In this document: positions 1-8,828 of the stretch, in pieces
Position numbering within the stretch: the first letter of the stretch is position 1
Layout: every line of letters begins with the position of its first letter
Source: JAGNGI01 sp035448825
GTDB lineage: Bacteria > Fidelibacterota > UBA2242
Reading direction: 5' to 3'
DNA length: 54,541 bases
Assembly: GCA_035448825.1 (NCBI GenBank)
Contig: DAOTJS010000017.1
Location: forward strand, 1-54,541
Program-made: the position numbers and the translations under genes
The notes under the pieces: model-generated
The model's database searches: none
What the model was told of the DNA's origin: nothing
The model's input: the letters and a program-made list of their open reading frames with translations, nothing else

Positions 1-3
1 ATA

Positions 4-54
4 AGTTAAGTTTTTTTCACCTTAACTACCTGTCCAGTTTTTGGGGTACAGTTT
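4..54. mobile_element. Possible insertion-sequence terminus at contig edge
   Basis: Positions 30-53 hold a T/G-rich stretch running CTGTCC, five T, GGGG, TACAG, which looks like the terminal inverted repeat of an IS3/IS481-type element. It is preceded by a 7-bp inverted repeat (AGTTAAG 4-10, CTTAACT 21-27). No transposase is visible because the window starts here. An assembly break at a repeated element would explain the contig edge. The family assignment is from memory of similar ends and is weak; it could also be a plain terminator for the gene at 63-1298. Confidence 0.35.
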
Positions 55-62
55 ATTCTTCA

Positions 63-1298
63 CTACTCACCTCCTTTAATAATAAAATTACTTTTATCGT
101 AATTAACTTTTACTTTGGGATTAATTTCAAGGGTTAAATAATTAGGATTTTTTATTGTGAAATCTATATTAGCAAGTGAAGGATCTGATATTTTAAACTC
201 TTCAACTGATACTAAACTTCCTGATTCTTGATTAAGAATATAATAATTACCTTTATTGTACGTTCTAAATATTACTCGATTGTCGTATTTAATCTTTGTA
301 AAATTCAAATATTCCTTACCTTGTCGATGCCAGACAGTATCCAAGTTTGAATTCAACTTGATACAATATACTTTTTCAATAGTAATAAGCCAGTTTACAA
401 TATATATATTACCGTTTTTATCCGTTTCGAAATGGTGAATAGATGTAATTTTTTCCCCATCTTGTGTATAGATGTACTTACTTCTCTCTATATTTCTATT
501 ATTTACATTGTATACAATTAACCTTAATGTTTCTTTTCTGCCTTCTTGAGTAATTAATGGATTTTTTTCAACTAAACTATTAATCTGTTGTTTTATTTCC
601 TGATAACGTTTGTTTTTTTCAAGCTCGATTACTGGTACTCTGCCCCCCAGTTCTCTACGTAAATAATGCATATCTCTTTGTAATTCGATGTACTTAGTAT
701 ACTCCTCTGTACTTTGTATATCACCTAGTTCTTTCTCCTCGTTAAAAGCTATAACAATTCTAAAACTATCAAGCCAGGTCGCATGATAAGAGTCTATTTC
801 CAACGGAAAATCAATAAAATTTCCGTCTCTTAGATCTATTATTCTAAACGGGCTCTTTTCATTATCTTCGCGTACATGAGTTGTAATAAAGTAATTTTCA
901 CTAGGTGAAATTTCACCTACCTCAGCAAAAAACTTCGTTTCCCATACTTTTTCTCCTGTCGCAATATCGAATGCAACTAGAATTTCAGGATAACGTTCAG
1001 CTCCTCCATACTGAATAATGAAAAGATTCATCGACTCAACCGCTTTAGATAATTCAATATTTTTCCTTTCATTATATTCACCTTTTGAGAGTAATAGCTC
1101 CCCTTTATTATTGTATAAATTAGTAAAATTAGTGTAATCTTTTGTACATATAACGCTAAAATAATGTTTACTATAACTTACATTTTCAATTCGATCTGCA
1201 TTGGTGATATCAATTGTTCGCATAATTTCTTGCGTAAATAATAGCGAACACCAAAAAATGTGTAACATAATTAAAATCGTTTTTTTTGAACTTTTCAT
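63..1298 (-). CDS. Secreted beta-propeller-like protein of unknown function
   Basis: A 411-residue protein with a clear N-terminal signal peptide (Lys-rich start, hydrophobic stretch to about residue 22) and no lipobox. Around residues 107-123 it carries a PQQ/WD-like strand pattern ('AFDIATGEKVWETKF'), and similar short beta strands recur ('IRIIDLRDG'-type, 'KNGNIYIVNW'), so a beta-propeller fold is likely. A charged, probably helical insertion sits near residues 185-255. The start is well supported: AGGAGG lies at 1309-1314, ten bases upstream of the ATG. It is a stand-alone gene, separated from the arabinose operon by about 400 bp. No catalytic motif is seen; an exported sensor or surface protein is possible, but the function is unknown. 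Confidence 0.75.
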   Translation of the reverse strand: MKSSKKTILIMLHIFWCSLLFTQEIMRTIDITNADRIENVSYSKHYFSVICTKDYTNFTNLYNNKGELLLSKGEYNERKNIELSKAVESMNLFIIQYGGAERYPEILVAFDIATGEKVWETKFFAEVGEISPSENYFITTHVREDNEKSPFRIIDLRDGNFIDFPLEIDSYHATWLDSFRIVIAFNEEKELGDIQSTEEYTKYIELQRDMHYLRRELGGRVPVIELEKNKRYQEIKQQINSLVEKNPLITQEGRKETLRLIVYNVNNRNIERSKYIYTQDGEKITSIHHFETDKNGNIYIVNWLITIEKVYCIKLNSNLDTVWHRQGKEYLNFTKIKYDNRVIFRTYNKGNYYILNQESGSLVSVEEFKISDPSLANIDFTIKNPNYLTLEINPKVKVNYDKSNFIIKGGE

Positions 1299-1393
1299 AG
1301 TATTACATCCTCCTATAGAATGATTGGTTTACTAATCATTTAATGCCTTCCTCAATAATTTTCTCCTTCCTTTTCAATGCTTTAACACCTATC

Positions 1394-1438
1394 CGACTAA
1401 AATAGATTTATAAATCCTTCATTATAAATCTTTAGTCG
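1394..1438. repeat. Long hairpin with one 3-nt bulge
   Basis: The arms CGACTAAA (1394-1401) plus GATTTATAA (1405-1413) pair perfectly with TTATAAATC (1422-1430) plus TTTAGTCG (1431-1438). The only irregularity is a 3-nt ATA bulge in the left arm; the loop is 8 nt. It lies about 100 bp upstream of the secreted-protein gene and about 260 bp behind araA. There is no following T-run, so it is not a classical terminator. It may be an operator, an RNA structure or a mobile-repeat remnant. Confidence 0.6.
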
Positions 1439-1663
1439 CCATTTAAATGACCTCAATACTTATGTAATTTGGATTGTAATTATTAGTTTGTCAAGGTTTA
1501 TTTCTTTAAGCCAATACTACAAGAAGGCACCCTGAAAAAAGGCTTGCTAAAATATAATTATTGGGCTTGCTATCTAAATTTCTCACTGCGCGAGTTTTGG
1601 TCCGGTCAGAAGAGATAATCACTTCTTCACCGTAGGATTGCCAATTTTATTTGAATTTTAGAA

Positions 1664-1690
1664 TTCTTTGTGTCACTGAGCCTTTGTGTT
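1664..1690 (-). repeat. Dispersed repeat, inverted copy downstream of araA
   Basis: Read on the minus strand it is AACACAAAGGCTCAGTGA followed by CACAAAGA, aligning with the copy at 8640-8665 at roughly 18 of 26 positions. It starts only about ten bases after the araA stop codon. Confidence 0.4.
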
Positions 1691-1699
1691 ATGAGTAAC

Positions 1700-3187
1700 T
1701 CAGAACACCACCTCGTTCCAGCGCAGTTCCTTTTTGAATTCCGTAACATTTGTGTCGTTGTTGATTTCTACCAGTTCGATTCCGGCAATTTCGGCGAAGT
1801 CGCGCAGATATTCTGCCGTTAAAGCTTGACTGAAGCCGGTATGATGGGCACCACCTGCCAAAATCCAGCATTGGGCGGCAGTTTTCAGGTTAGGTTTGGG
1901 CATCCAGACTACCCGGGCAACGGGTAGTTTCGGTAAATCGGCATCTGGCTGAACACTCTCGACTTCGTTGAGAATCATCCGGAAACGATTACCAAGATCA
2001 ATTAGGGAAACATTGAGTGCCGGACCGGTCGGAGCATTGAATACCAAACGCGGCGGATCAGCTTTACCGCCGATTGAAAGCGGATGAACTTCCAGTCGCG
2101 GTTTACTGGCGGCGACAGATTCACAAACTTCCAACATATGTGCGCCTAAAACTTTCATACCGGACGGATTGAAATGATAAGTATAATCTTCCATAAACGA
2201 GGTACCACCGGGTAAGCCGGTTGCCATTATTTTCATCGCCCGCACTAATGCGGCCGTTTTCCAGTCGCCTTCCGCCCCAAAACCGTAACCTTCCGCCATT
2301 AGACGCTGAACTGCTAAACCGGGAAGTTGCTTCAAACCATGCAAATCCTCGAAGGTTGTCGTAAACGAGGTAAAATTGTCGCATTTCAGAAATTGCCGCA
2401 AACCCAGTTCAATGCGGGCGGCTTCTCGCAGGGCGTCGTATTTCTCACCGCCCTTGACGGCTTCTCTGGCAACTATATATTTGGCATTATATTCTGTGAT
2501 CAATTTATCAATATCGGATTCAGAAATACTCTGAACTACTTGCGCCAAATCGCCGATCCCGTAGCCATTTACCGAATATCCGAACCGGATTTGAGCTTCG
2601 ACTTTGTCGCCTTCCGTAACCGCCACCTCACGCATATTATCACCAAAGCGAGCGATTTTTCCGGTGCGACTATCCTGCCAGGCAACCGCGGCTCGTGCCC
2701 AGATTGCCAGCTCATGCACGATATTTTCATCGCACCAGTGCCCGACTATCACCTTGCGATTGATTTTCATTCTTGAACAAATGAAACCGAATTCCCGATC
2801 GCCGTGCGCCGATTGATTTAAATTCATAAAATCCATATCAATTTCCGACCAGGGCAAATCTCGGTTATACTGAGTATGCAGATGAACAAACGGTTTTTGT
2901 AAGTTTTTCAATCCTGCGATCCACATTTTTGCCGGTGAAAAAGTATGCATCCAGACAATCAGACCGATACAATTTCTGGTACTGTTGGCTTCCAGCGCAA
3001 GATTTAGAATTGCCTCCGGTTCAGTCAAAACTGATTTAAAAATTACTTTAACAGGAATAGCCGGTGAATTAGATAAATATTTAGCCATTTCACGAGAATG
3101 GTCGGCTACCTGGCGTAACACATCTTCTCCATAGAGATGCTGACTGCCAGTAACAAACCAGACTTCATAATTTTCAAATACCTTCAT
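1700..3187 (-). CDS. araA: L-arabinose isomerase
   Basis: Interconverts L-arabinose and L-ribulose in the cytoplasm, the first step of arabinose use. At 495 residues it matches the roughly 500-residue family length. The catalytic and metal-binding positions known from the E. coli enzyme are all present: Glu306 (in 'GFGAEGD'), Glu333 (in 'FMEDYTYHF'), His350 (in 'GAHMLE') and the His pair near 448-449 ('AGGAHHTGF'). The N-terminus 'YEVWFVTGSQHLYGE' is typical. An AAGGAA ribosome site precedes the ATG. It is the last gene of the operon galM-symporter-araB-araD-araA, 18 bp after araD. Identification is secure. Confidence 0.97.
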   Translation of the reverse strand: MKVFENYEVWFVTGSQHLYGEDVLRQVADHSREMAKYLSNSPAIPVKVIFKSVLTEPEAILNLALEANSTRNCIGLIVWMHTFSPAKMWIAGLKNLQKPFVHLHTQYNRDLPWSEIDMDFMNLNQSAHGDREFGFICSRMKINRKVIVGHWCDENIVHELAIWARAAVAWQDSRTGKIARFGDNMREVAVTEGDKVEAQIRFGYSVNGYGIGDLAQVVQSISESDIDKLITEYNAKYIVAREAVKGGEKYDALREAARIELGLRQFLKCDNFTSFTTTFEDLHGLKQLPGLAVQRLMAEGYGFGAEGDWKTAALVRAMKIMATGLPGGTSFMEDYTYHFNPSGMKVLGAHMLEVCESVAASKPRLEVHPLSIGGKADPPRLVFNAPTGPALNVSLIDLGNRFRMILNEVESVQPDADLPKLPVARVVWMPKPNLKTAAQCWILAGGAHHTGFSQALTAEYLRDFAEIAGIELVEINNDTNVTEFKKELRWNEVVF

Positions 3188-3205
3188 TTGTTATTCCTTT
3201 ATTAA

Positions 3206-3901
3206 TTATTTATTATTTTGACCGTAATAGGCAGACGGTCCATGTTTCCGCAAATAATGCTTTTGCTGGATATATTCAGGTAACTCTGTGATATTTTTAT
3301 TCAGTAAAATGCTTTGAAATGCCAGCTGAGCAACTTTTTCGAGAATATAGCTATTTTTAGCTGCCTCGGTGGCATTTTTTCCCCATGTAAAAGGCGCATG
3401 TCCAGCAACCAGAACGGCCGGCATTGCAAGTGGATTCAAGTCTCGAAAACGCTCGATGATAACCTGACCGGTATTCAATTCGTAATTCTGGTTGACTTCC
3501 GATTCAGTTAATAAGCGAGTGATCGGAATCGTACCATTGAAATAATCGGCATGCGTTGTGCCATAGCAATTAATTTCGCAACCGGCTTGAGCGAAGGTCG
3601 TAGCGTAATAACTATGAGTGTGGCAAATTCCGCCAATTTTGTCAAATGCTCGATATAAAGCCAGATGAGTCGGCGTATCCGACGATGGACGAAGGTTACC
3701 TTCCACTACCCTACCATCTAAATCCACTGTAACCAGGTCGTCAAGCGTCAGCTTGTCGTATTCGACGCCACTCGGTTTGATAACAACCAGATTTTTCTCG
3801 CGATCAATGCCACTGACATTACCCCAGGTTAAAATCACCAATCCGTATTGTGCCAGTGCCTGGTTAGCATTCAGAACCTCGGATTTTAATTTTTCGAGCA
3901 C
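3206..3901 (-). CDS. araD: L-ribulose-5-phosphate 4-epimerase
   Basis: Class II aldolase/epimerase that turns L-ribulose 5-phosphate into D-xylulose 5-phosphate, linking arabinose to the pentose phosphate pathway. 'LTWGNVSGIDRE', 'KPSGVEYDKL', 'SSDTPTHLALY' and the zinc pair in 'CHTHSYYAT' are visible. I chose the GTG at 3901: it gives 231 residues beginning 'VLEKLKSEVLNANQAL', the same length and N-terminus style as E. coli AraD, and has AGGAG five bases upstream. The frame opens further to an ATG at 3973, but that would add 24 unrelated residues inside araB. With the GTG start the gene overlaps the end of araB by 16 bp, suggesting translational coupling. Confidence 0.95.
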   Translation of the reverse strand: MLEKLKSEVLNANQALAQYGLVILTWGNVSGIDREKNLVVIKPSGVEYDKLTLDDLVTVDLDGRVVEGNLRPSSDTPTHLALYRAFDKIGGICHTHSYYATTFAQAGCEINCYGTTHADYFNGTIPITRLLTESEVNQNYELNTGQVIIERFRDLNPLAMPAVLVAGHAPFTWGKNATEAAKNSYILEKVAQLAFQSILLNKNITELPEYIQQKHYLRKHGPSAYYGQNNK

Positions 3902-5610
3902 AATTTCTCCTGCCTTACCCGGTCGCGAATATTTAATAAATCTTTCATAACGTTGAACATTTTTCCAGACCATTCCGGCGTACCAAAAGCATCATGCATC
4001 TGTTTGTATAGGACATATAACTCTTTGTAAGTCTGGTGATTATGGTTATTGGGTAAATACTCCCTGCCGGTACTGGTCATCGCCTGCTGAGCTTCGGTAA
4101 TATCATCATAGCCACTGTGCACCTTGCCGGCTGAAACCGCCGCAAAAATCGCTGCACCTAGCGCCGGAGTTTGTTCACTGGTCGAAACTTTCATCGGTCT
4201 GCCGGTGACATCGGCATATATTTGCATCAGTAATGGATTTTTGACTGCCAAGCCGCCACAGTTGACAATTTCCCGTACTGGAACGCCGTAGCTTTCAATT
4301 CGGTCAATGATTGCCAAAGCGCCATAAGCCGTTGCTTCGATTAATGCTCGATATATTTCGTGTGCTTGAGTATGCAGAGTCTGTCCCACCAATAAACCAG
4401 TCAAACGAACATCAACCAAAATAGTACGATTACCGTTATTCCAGTCCAATGCCAGCAAACCGGATTCGCCGGGTTCCAGATTTGCGGCGGCTTCTTCCAG
4501 ATTATCGAACTTTTCTTCCTGGGTTTTACCGAAGGAATCGGGCACCAGATTATTAACAAACCACAGAAAAATGTCACCGACCGCCGATTGTCCGGCTTCG
4601 ATACCGAAATAGCCTTTCAGAACCGAACCGTCAACTATCCCACATACTCCCGGAATGTCATTTAACTTTTCGCTATCCGGCCAGACCATTATATCGCAGG
4701 TGCTGGTTCCAAGAATTTTTACCAGAATTCCGGTAGAAATTCCGGCGCCAACCGCTCCCATATGGGCATCGAAAGCTCCAACCGCCACGGTAACTTCAGT
4801 CGTTAGTCCCAATTTTTCAGCCCATTCCGGAGATAGATTCCCCATTTTCTCTTCGGCAGAATAAGCTTTTTGGTAAAGGCGCTGACGCATTGCGGCTATC
4901 TCAGGAGATAGTTCTTTCAGAAATTCTTCATCAGGCAAACCGCCCCACTGCTCGTTGAACAGGGCTTTATGCCCGGCGGCGCAGATGCTTCTCTTAATTA
5001 GTAATGGGTCGGTATTACCCGTCAATACAGCCGGAATCCAGTCGCATATTTCGACAAAACTGAAAGTGTTCCGAAAAACTTCCGGACATTCGCTTTGCAG
5101 ATGCCAGAGTTTGCTCCAAAACCATTCCGATGAGTAAACGCCACCGATTTTTGCTAAATATTGTGGCCGTAATTGACGAGCAAGTTCAGTTATTTTTTGA
5201 GCTTCGGCATAACTGGTATGATCTTTCCAGAGCCAGACCATAGCCGAAGGGTTATCTTTAAATTTAGCCTGAAAACAGAGCGGCATACCTTCTTGATCTA
5301 CGGGCATTGGACTACTTCCGGTAGTATCTACTCCGATTCCAATTACGTCCTTAGGTGAAAAATCGGGTTCAATTTGGGCGGCTTTATGAAGCGCCTCTCG
5401 AATTGTAACCTCTAAGCCCAGCAGATAATCAGCCGGGTTCTGGCGAGCAAGGTTAGGATTTGCCGAATCAACAATAATCCCGGCTTCACCCGAAGGATAA
5501 TTAAAAACATGTGTCGCTAATTCCCGGCCGTTAGAAATATCTACAATCAGCGAACGGCAAGAGTTAGTGCCAAAATCTAATCCGATGGTATATTTTTTTG
5601 TCTTAACCAT
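3886..5610 (-). CDS. araB: L-ribulokinase
   Basis: FGGY-family sugar kinase that phosphorylates L-ribulose with ATP. It has 574 residues, close to the family's usual 560-570. The N-terminal phosphate-binding pattern 'IGLDFGTNSCRSLIVD' and the ribulokinase-type follow-on 'VFNYPSGEAG' are present. The second half has 'VAVGAFDAHMGAVGAG', 'ILGTSTCDIMVW' and the C-terminal FGGY signature region 'VNCGGLAVKNPLLMQIYADVTG'. It lies between the symporter (33 bp upstream) and araD (overlapping). No arabinose regulator of AraC, GntR or ROK type is present near the operon, so control must come from elsewhere. Confidence 0.96.
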   Translation of the reverse strand: MVKTKKYTIGLDFGTNSCRSLIVDISNGRELATHVFNYPSGEAGIIVDSANPNLARQNPADYLLGLEVTIREALHKAAQIEPDFSPKDVIGIGVDTTGSSPMPVDQEGMPLCFQAKFKDNPSAMVWLWKDHTSYAEAQKITELARQLRPQYLAKIGGVYSSEWFWSKLWHLQSECPEVFRNTFSFVEICDWIPAVLTGNTDPLLIKRSICAAGHKALFNEQWGGLPDEEFLKELSPEIAAMRQRLYQKAYSAEEKMGNLSPEWAEKLGLTTEVTVAVGAFDAHMGAVGAGISTGILVKILGTSTCDIMVWPDSEKLNDIPGVCGIVDGSVLKGYFGIEAGQSAVGDIFLWFVNNLVPDSFGKTQEEKFDNLEEAAANLEPGESGLLALDWNNGNRTILVDVRLTGLLVGQTLHTQAHEIYRALIEATAYGALAIIDRIESYGVPVREIVNCGGLAVKNPLLMQIYADVTGRPMKVSTSEQTPALGAAIFAAVSAGKVHSGYDDITEAQQAMTSTGREYLPNNHNHQTYKELYVLYKQMHDAFGTPEWSGKMFNVMKDLLNIRDRVRQEKLCSKN

Positions 5611-5643
5611 TGTGTCCAGTAAATAACGTTAACTGCTTGAATA

Positions 5644-7389
5644 TCAACCCGAAAAATAGATATAACACAGAACAATCAGAACTACTAATATGACCGAAGC
5701 GATTACATCGCCACGTGACCGATTAGCACGCAATTCCTGACGATCCTCTTCGGTTCTGGTACCATAAGTCAAACCTTTGATCTTTTCATAATCAGGTTCT
5801 TTTGTGCCCAAACTAACAAAAATCATAACGAGAATTGATATTATCGTTATCAAAAGGCTATAGTACTGAAAGTATATGTTATTCACAATCCACAAGAAAG
5901 AACCTTCGGCATATTTGACATTTAATAATTTTACCGGCGTATCAATCGCTAATCGAAAAAGCCCGAGTGTAAAACCGGTTATTAAAGTAGCCAGACAGCC
6001 CTTAGCATTTGCCCGTTTCCAAAAAACTCCTAAGAAAAAGACCACAAAAATAGGCGGCGCTAAGTAAGACTGGACACCTTGCAAATAATCATAAAGTCCC
6101 TTTCCGCCTCGAATTACCGGAATCCATATAAGCCCAATCAACACCATAACGGCAGTAGCTACTCGACCAATCCAAACCAGCTTTTTTTGACTGGCTTCCG
6201 GATGGAAGCGTGAGTAAAAATCAATCGTAAAAAGGGTCGCTGAAGCATTAAATACACCCGCAAGCGAGCTCATCAACGCCGCCAACAACCCGGCTACCAC
6301 GATACCCCGAATGCCGACTGGTAAAACATAAGACACTAATAGCGGAAAAGCGCTCTGGGAATTATCCCTGATAACCTCACCTCCCGGTCCAATTAATTGA
6401 CCTTGAAGGGCTGGAATTTTTCCGCTGACTGCCAGGGCATAGGCAATTATACCAGGAATAATGAAAATAAAAACGGGCAATAATTTGAAAAATCCGGCGG
6501 CAATTGTACCACGCCGTGCTGTTTTTATATCCGGAGCCGCTAAAGCTCTCTGCACAATATATTGGTCAGTTGTCCAATACCATAATCCAATAATTGGAGC
6601 GCATAATAGCATTCCAATCCAGGGATAGTTATCGTTGAAATACCAAGCCATTCGACCAGTTTCTTTGATGGGTGCCCAGGTACCCTCGACGCCATGAGGA
6701 ATGAGTGGCTTCCAGAGGTTAAACATTTCTGAACCAGCTATTTCTCTCAGATTGCCCCAGCCACCGAGAGCCTTTAGACCGAAAAGAGTTACCAGGATTG
6801 AGCCAAAAACCAGAACAATTGTTTGTAAGGCTTCAGTATAAGCAACGGCTTTCAAACCACCAAGTATCGTATATAATCCGGTCAGTACCACTACCAATAT
6901 CGAACCGACCCAGAAACTATCCAGTCCCATAAAATTCAAATCCGGCAATAGCACACTAAACACGATACCGCCGGCAAAAATTCCCACAGCAATTTTGGTT
7001 AGTACATAAGCCACCAACGAAATTAGAGACAAAACTGTCCGGGCTCTGGGCGAAAAACGTCTCTCCAAAAATTCCGGCATCGTGAATACCTTAGAGCGCA
7101 TATAGAAAGGTATCATCACCCACCCAAGGATTAATAAACACCAGGCATGTAATTCGTAATGTGCCATAGCAACACCATCAGTCGCACCCGAACCAGCTAG
7201 ACCAACTAAATGCTCCGAACCGATATTCGAAGCGAATATTGAGGCACCGATGATGAACCAGCCCAGATTGCGGCTGGCCAGAAAGTAATCTGTGGATGTT
7301 TCTTGCTTCTGCTTAATCACCCACCAGGCTATTCCGAGAATTATTCCAAAATAACCTGCAACGATTATCCAGTCTAAAGTCTGTAACAT
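5644..7389 (-). CDS. SSS-family sodium/sugar symporter (vSGLT-like)
   Basis: A 581-residue inner-membrane protein with about 14 hydrophobic helices and the architecture of the sodium/glucose cotransporters. 'TDYFLASRNLGWFIIGASIFASNIGSEHLVGLAGSGA' region (residues about 33-69) is the typical TM1-TM2 sequence of this family, and the Na+-site helix near 'LAALMSSLAGVFNASATLFTID' also fits. Being between galM and araB, 27 bp and 33 bp from them, it most likely imports L-arabinose with Na+. Galactose or glucose as additional substrates cannot be excluded from sequence. A sodium-motive force could be supplied by the Rnf complex encoded at 33.7-38.8 kb. Confidence 0.92.
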   Translation of the reverse strand: MLQTLDWIIVAGYFGIILGIAWWVIKQKQETSTDYFLASRNLGWFIIGASIFASNIGSEHLVGLAGSGATDGVAMAHYELHAWCLLILGWVMIPFYMRSKVFTMPEFLERRFSPRARTVLSLISLVAYVLTKIAVGIFAGGIVFSVLLPDLNFMGLDSFWVGSILVVVLTGLYTILGGLKAVAYTEALQTIVLVFGSILVTLFGLKALGGWGNLREIAGSEMFNLWKPLIPHGVEGTWAPIKETGRMAWYFNDNYPWIGMLLCAPIIGLWYWTTDQYIVQRALAAPDIKTARRGTIAAGFFKLLPVFIFIIPGIIAYALAVSGKIPALQGQLIGPGGEVIRDNSQSAFPLLVSYVLPVGIRGIVVAGLLAALMSSLAGVFNASATLFTIDFYSRFHPEASQKKLVWIGRVATAVMVLIGLIWIPVIRGGKGLYDYLQGVQSYLAPPIFVVFFLGVFWKRANAKGCLATLITGFTLGLFRLAIDTPVKLLNVKYAEGSFLWIVNNIYFQYYSLLITIISILVMIFVSLGTKEPDYEKIKGLTYGTRTEEDRQELRANRSRGDVIASVILVVLIVLCYIYFSG

Positions 7390-7416
7390 GGCTATTTCCC
7401 CTTGTTAAAAGTTGAA

Positions 7417-8544
7417 CTATTTTGTCGAAAAACGGTATATCGTAATCTGCTTATATTCCTCACCCGGTCGTAAAACCACCGACGGAAAATTCGGCTTGTT
7501 AGGAGAATCCGGAAAAGCCTGAGCTTCCAGACAAAGCGCGGTCCGAAAATTGTACTTAACGCCTCCCTTGCCAGTCATTGAACCATCCAGGAAATTTCCA
7601 GAATAAAATTGCAAACCCGGTTGGTCGGTTAAAACTTCCATCAATCGGCCAGTTTCTTTTTCGTACAAAGTCGCCGAAAGTCGAACCTGACCGTTATAGT
7701 CATTCAGAACCCAGTTATGATCGTAGCCGTTGCCATATAAAATTTGTTCATCATCGGCTTCAATGTCTTTGCCGATCGCTTTTACCGTTCGAAAATCCAT
7801 CGGTGTACCTACGACAGGCCGAATCTCACCGGTTGGAATTAAACCGGCATCCACCGGCGTAAAATAGTCGGCATTTATCATCAATTCATGATCTAAGATA
7901 CTTTTTTCCGGAAATCCACTCAAATTGAAATAGCAATGACTGGTTGGATTCAAAATCGTCGTCTTGTCGGTTTTGGCACTATATTCGATCTTGAGTCCAT
8001 TATCATCCGTAATTGTATAAATAACAGTTATTTCAACTTGTCCCGGATATCCGCCTTCCCCATCCGGACTGATGTAACGTAGCTGAATTGATCTGGAATC
8101 AGCCTCGCGACATTCCCAAACCTGTCTATAAAATCCGTCTTTTCCACCGTGTAGATGATTCTTACCATCATTAATATCAAGCTGATACGTCTTTCCCTCT
8201 AAACTAAACTTACCATCCCGAATGCGGTTACCGTAGCGCCCAACGATAGCGCCTTGATAGGAATTATCGCGCTCATAAGAAGCAAAATCATCAAAACCAA
8301 AGATAATGTCTTCAATTTTGCCGGTACGATCAGGTGCTTTCAATGATACTACTCTGGCTCCGTAATTGATAATTTCGGCTGTCAATCCCTTACTATTGGA
8401 AATCGTATATTTTTTTATTTCGGTGCCATTTGACAATGTCCCGAAGATTTCTACCGAAGCTTGGCTACCCTGCTCCTTTTTCGCACAATTAATCGTCAAA
8501 ATGCTGGTTAGAGCGGTAATGGCAATCAATAACTTTTTGTCCAT
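7417..8544 (-). CDS. galM: Aldose 1-epimerase (mutarotase), predicted lipoprotein
   Basis: Interconverts alpha and beta anomers of sugars. After the chosen ATG at 8544 the protein is 375 residues and starts with a lipoprotein signal ending 'ILTINC', so it probably acts at the periplasmic face of a membrane rather than in the cytoplasm. Family motifs are present: 'NYGARVVSLKAPDR', 'GRYGNRIRDGKF', 'HLHGGKDGF' (catalytic His), 'NPTSHCYFNLSG' (second His) and 'CLEAQAFPDSPN' (catalytic Glu). A longer TTG start at 8571 is possible, but AAGGAGAG upstream of 8544 favours the ATG. It is the first gene of the arabinose operon and would supply the transported anomer to the adjacent symporter. Confidence 0.93.
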   Translation of the reverse strand: MDKKLLIAITALTSILTINCAKKEQGSQASVEIFGTLSNGTEIKKYTISNSKGLTAEIINYGARVVSLKAPDRTGKIEDIIFGFDDFASYERDNSYQGAIVGRYGNRIRDGKFSLEGKTYQLDINDGKNHLHGGKDGFYRQVWECREADSRSIQLRYISPDGEGGYPGQVEITVIYTITDDNGLKIEYSAKTDKTTILNPTSHCYFNLSGFPEKSILDHELMINADYFTPVDAGLIPTGEIRPVVGTPMDFRTVKAIGKDIEADDEQILYGNGYDHNWVLNDYNGQVRLSATLYEKETGRLMEVLTDQPGLQFYSGNFLDGSMTGKGGVKYNFRTALCLEAQAFPDSPNKPNFPSVVLRPGEEYKQITIYRFSTK

Positions 8545-8593
8545 CTTTATTACTCTCCTTATCTTTCTCAATTCAAATCCTATTTTGAGTTCA

Positions 8594-8599
8594 ATTATA
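8594..8599 (-). promoter_or_regulatory. Candidate -10 element for the arabinose operon
   Basis: On the minus strand this reads TATAAT, about 50 bases upstream of the galM ATG. At a 17-bp spacing the -35 position is only a T-run, so the promoter would be weak or activator-dependent. No repressor palindrome was recognised beside it. Confidence 0.35.
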
Positions 8600-8639
8600 A
8601 TAAAGAAATTGATTAAAAAAAAGACGTTTTATAAATAAA

Positions 8640-8665
8640 ACCACTAAGTCACTAAGGCACAAAGA
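8640..8665 (+). repeat. Dispersed 26-bp repeat (CACxAAGxCAC type), copy upstream of galM
   Basis: The 26-bp sequence starts ACCACTAAGTCACTAAGG and ends CACAAAGA. A related copy, about 18 of 26 identical, lies in inverted orientation at 1664-1690 just behind araA, so the two bracket the arabinose operon. Short repeats of this look are often scattered in genomes of this kind; the number of copies here cannot be known from one window. Confidence 0.45.
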
Positions 8666-8828
8666 TAATTTATGTACTTCTACAATACTTGACTTGAGCA
8701 TTATTAAGGTAATCCGATTCGAAAACAAGGAATAAATTTTTCTAATAAAATTCCACTGCAGAAATAGGTAAATACCTACCAAAAATTATTTGTGATGGAA
8801 ATTTTGTTAGAGCATTACCCGTTATCAA

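Larger units (their letters stand above)
1299..1699. other. Intergenic region with hairpins and short repeats
   Basis: No gene is seen. Features present: a 7-bp inverted repeat AATGATT/AATCATT (1319-1325, 1334-1340) just upstream of the secreted-protein gene; a long imperfect hairpin at 1394-1438; a direct repeat GGCTTGCTA (1541-1549, 1564-1572); and a copy of a dispersed CACxAAGGxAC-type repeat at 1664-1690, immediately after the araA stop. No clear intrinsic terminator with a T-run was found behind araA. Confidence 0.6.

Noticed and set aside
2327..2776. 149-residue plus-strand reading frame
   Set aside because: Antisense to araA across catalytic regions; a codon-bias shadow.
3902..3973. 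N-terminal extension of araD from the ATG at 3973
   Set aside because: It would add 24 unrelated residues inside araB; the GTG at 3901 has AGGAG at good spacing and gives the usual 231 residues.
8658..8667. Bacteroidota-type -7 box (TAnnTTTG) for the arabinose operon
   Set aside because: It falls inside the dispersed repeat and has no -33 element at the needed distance.
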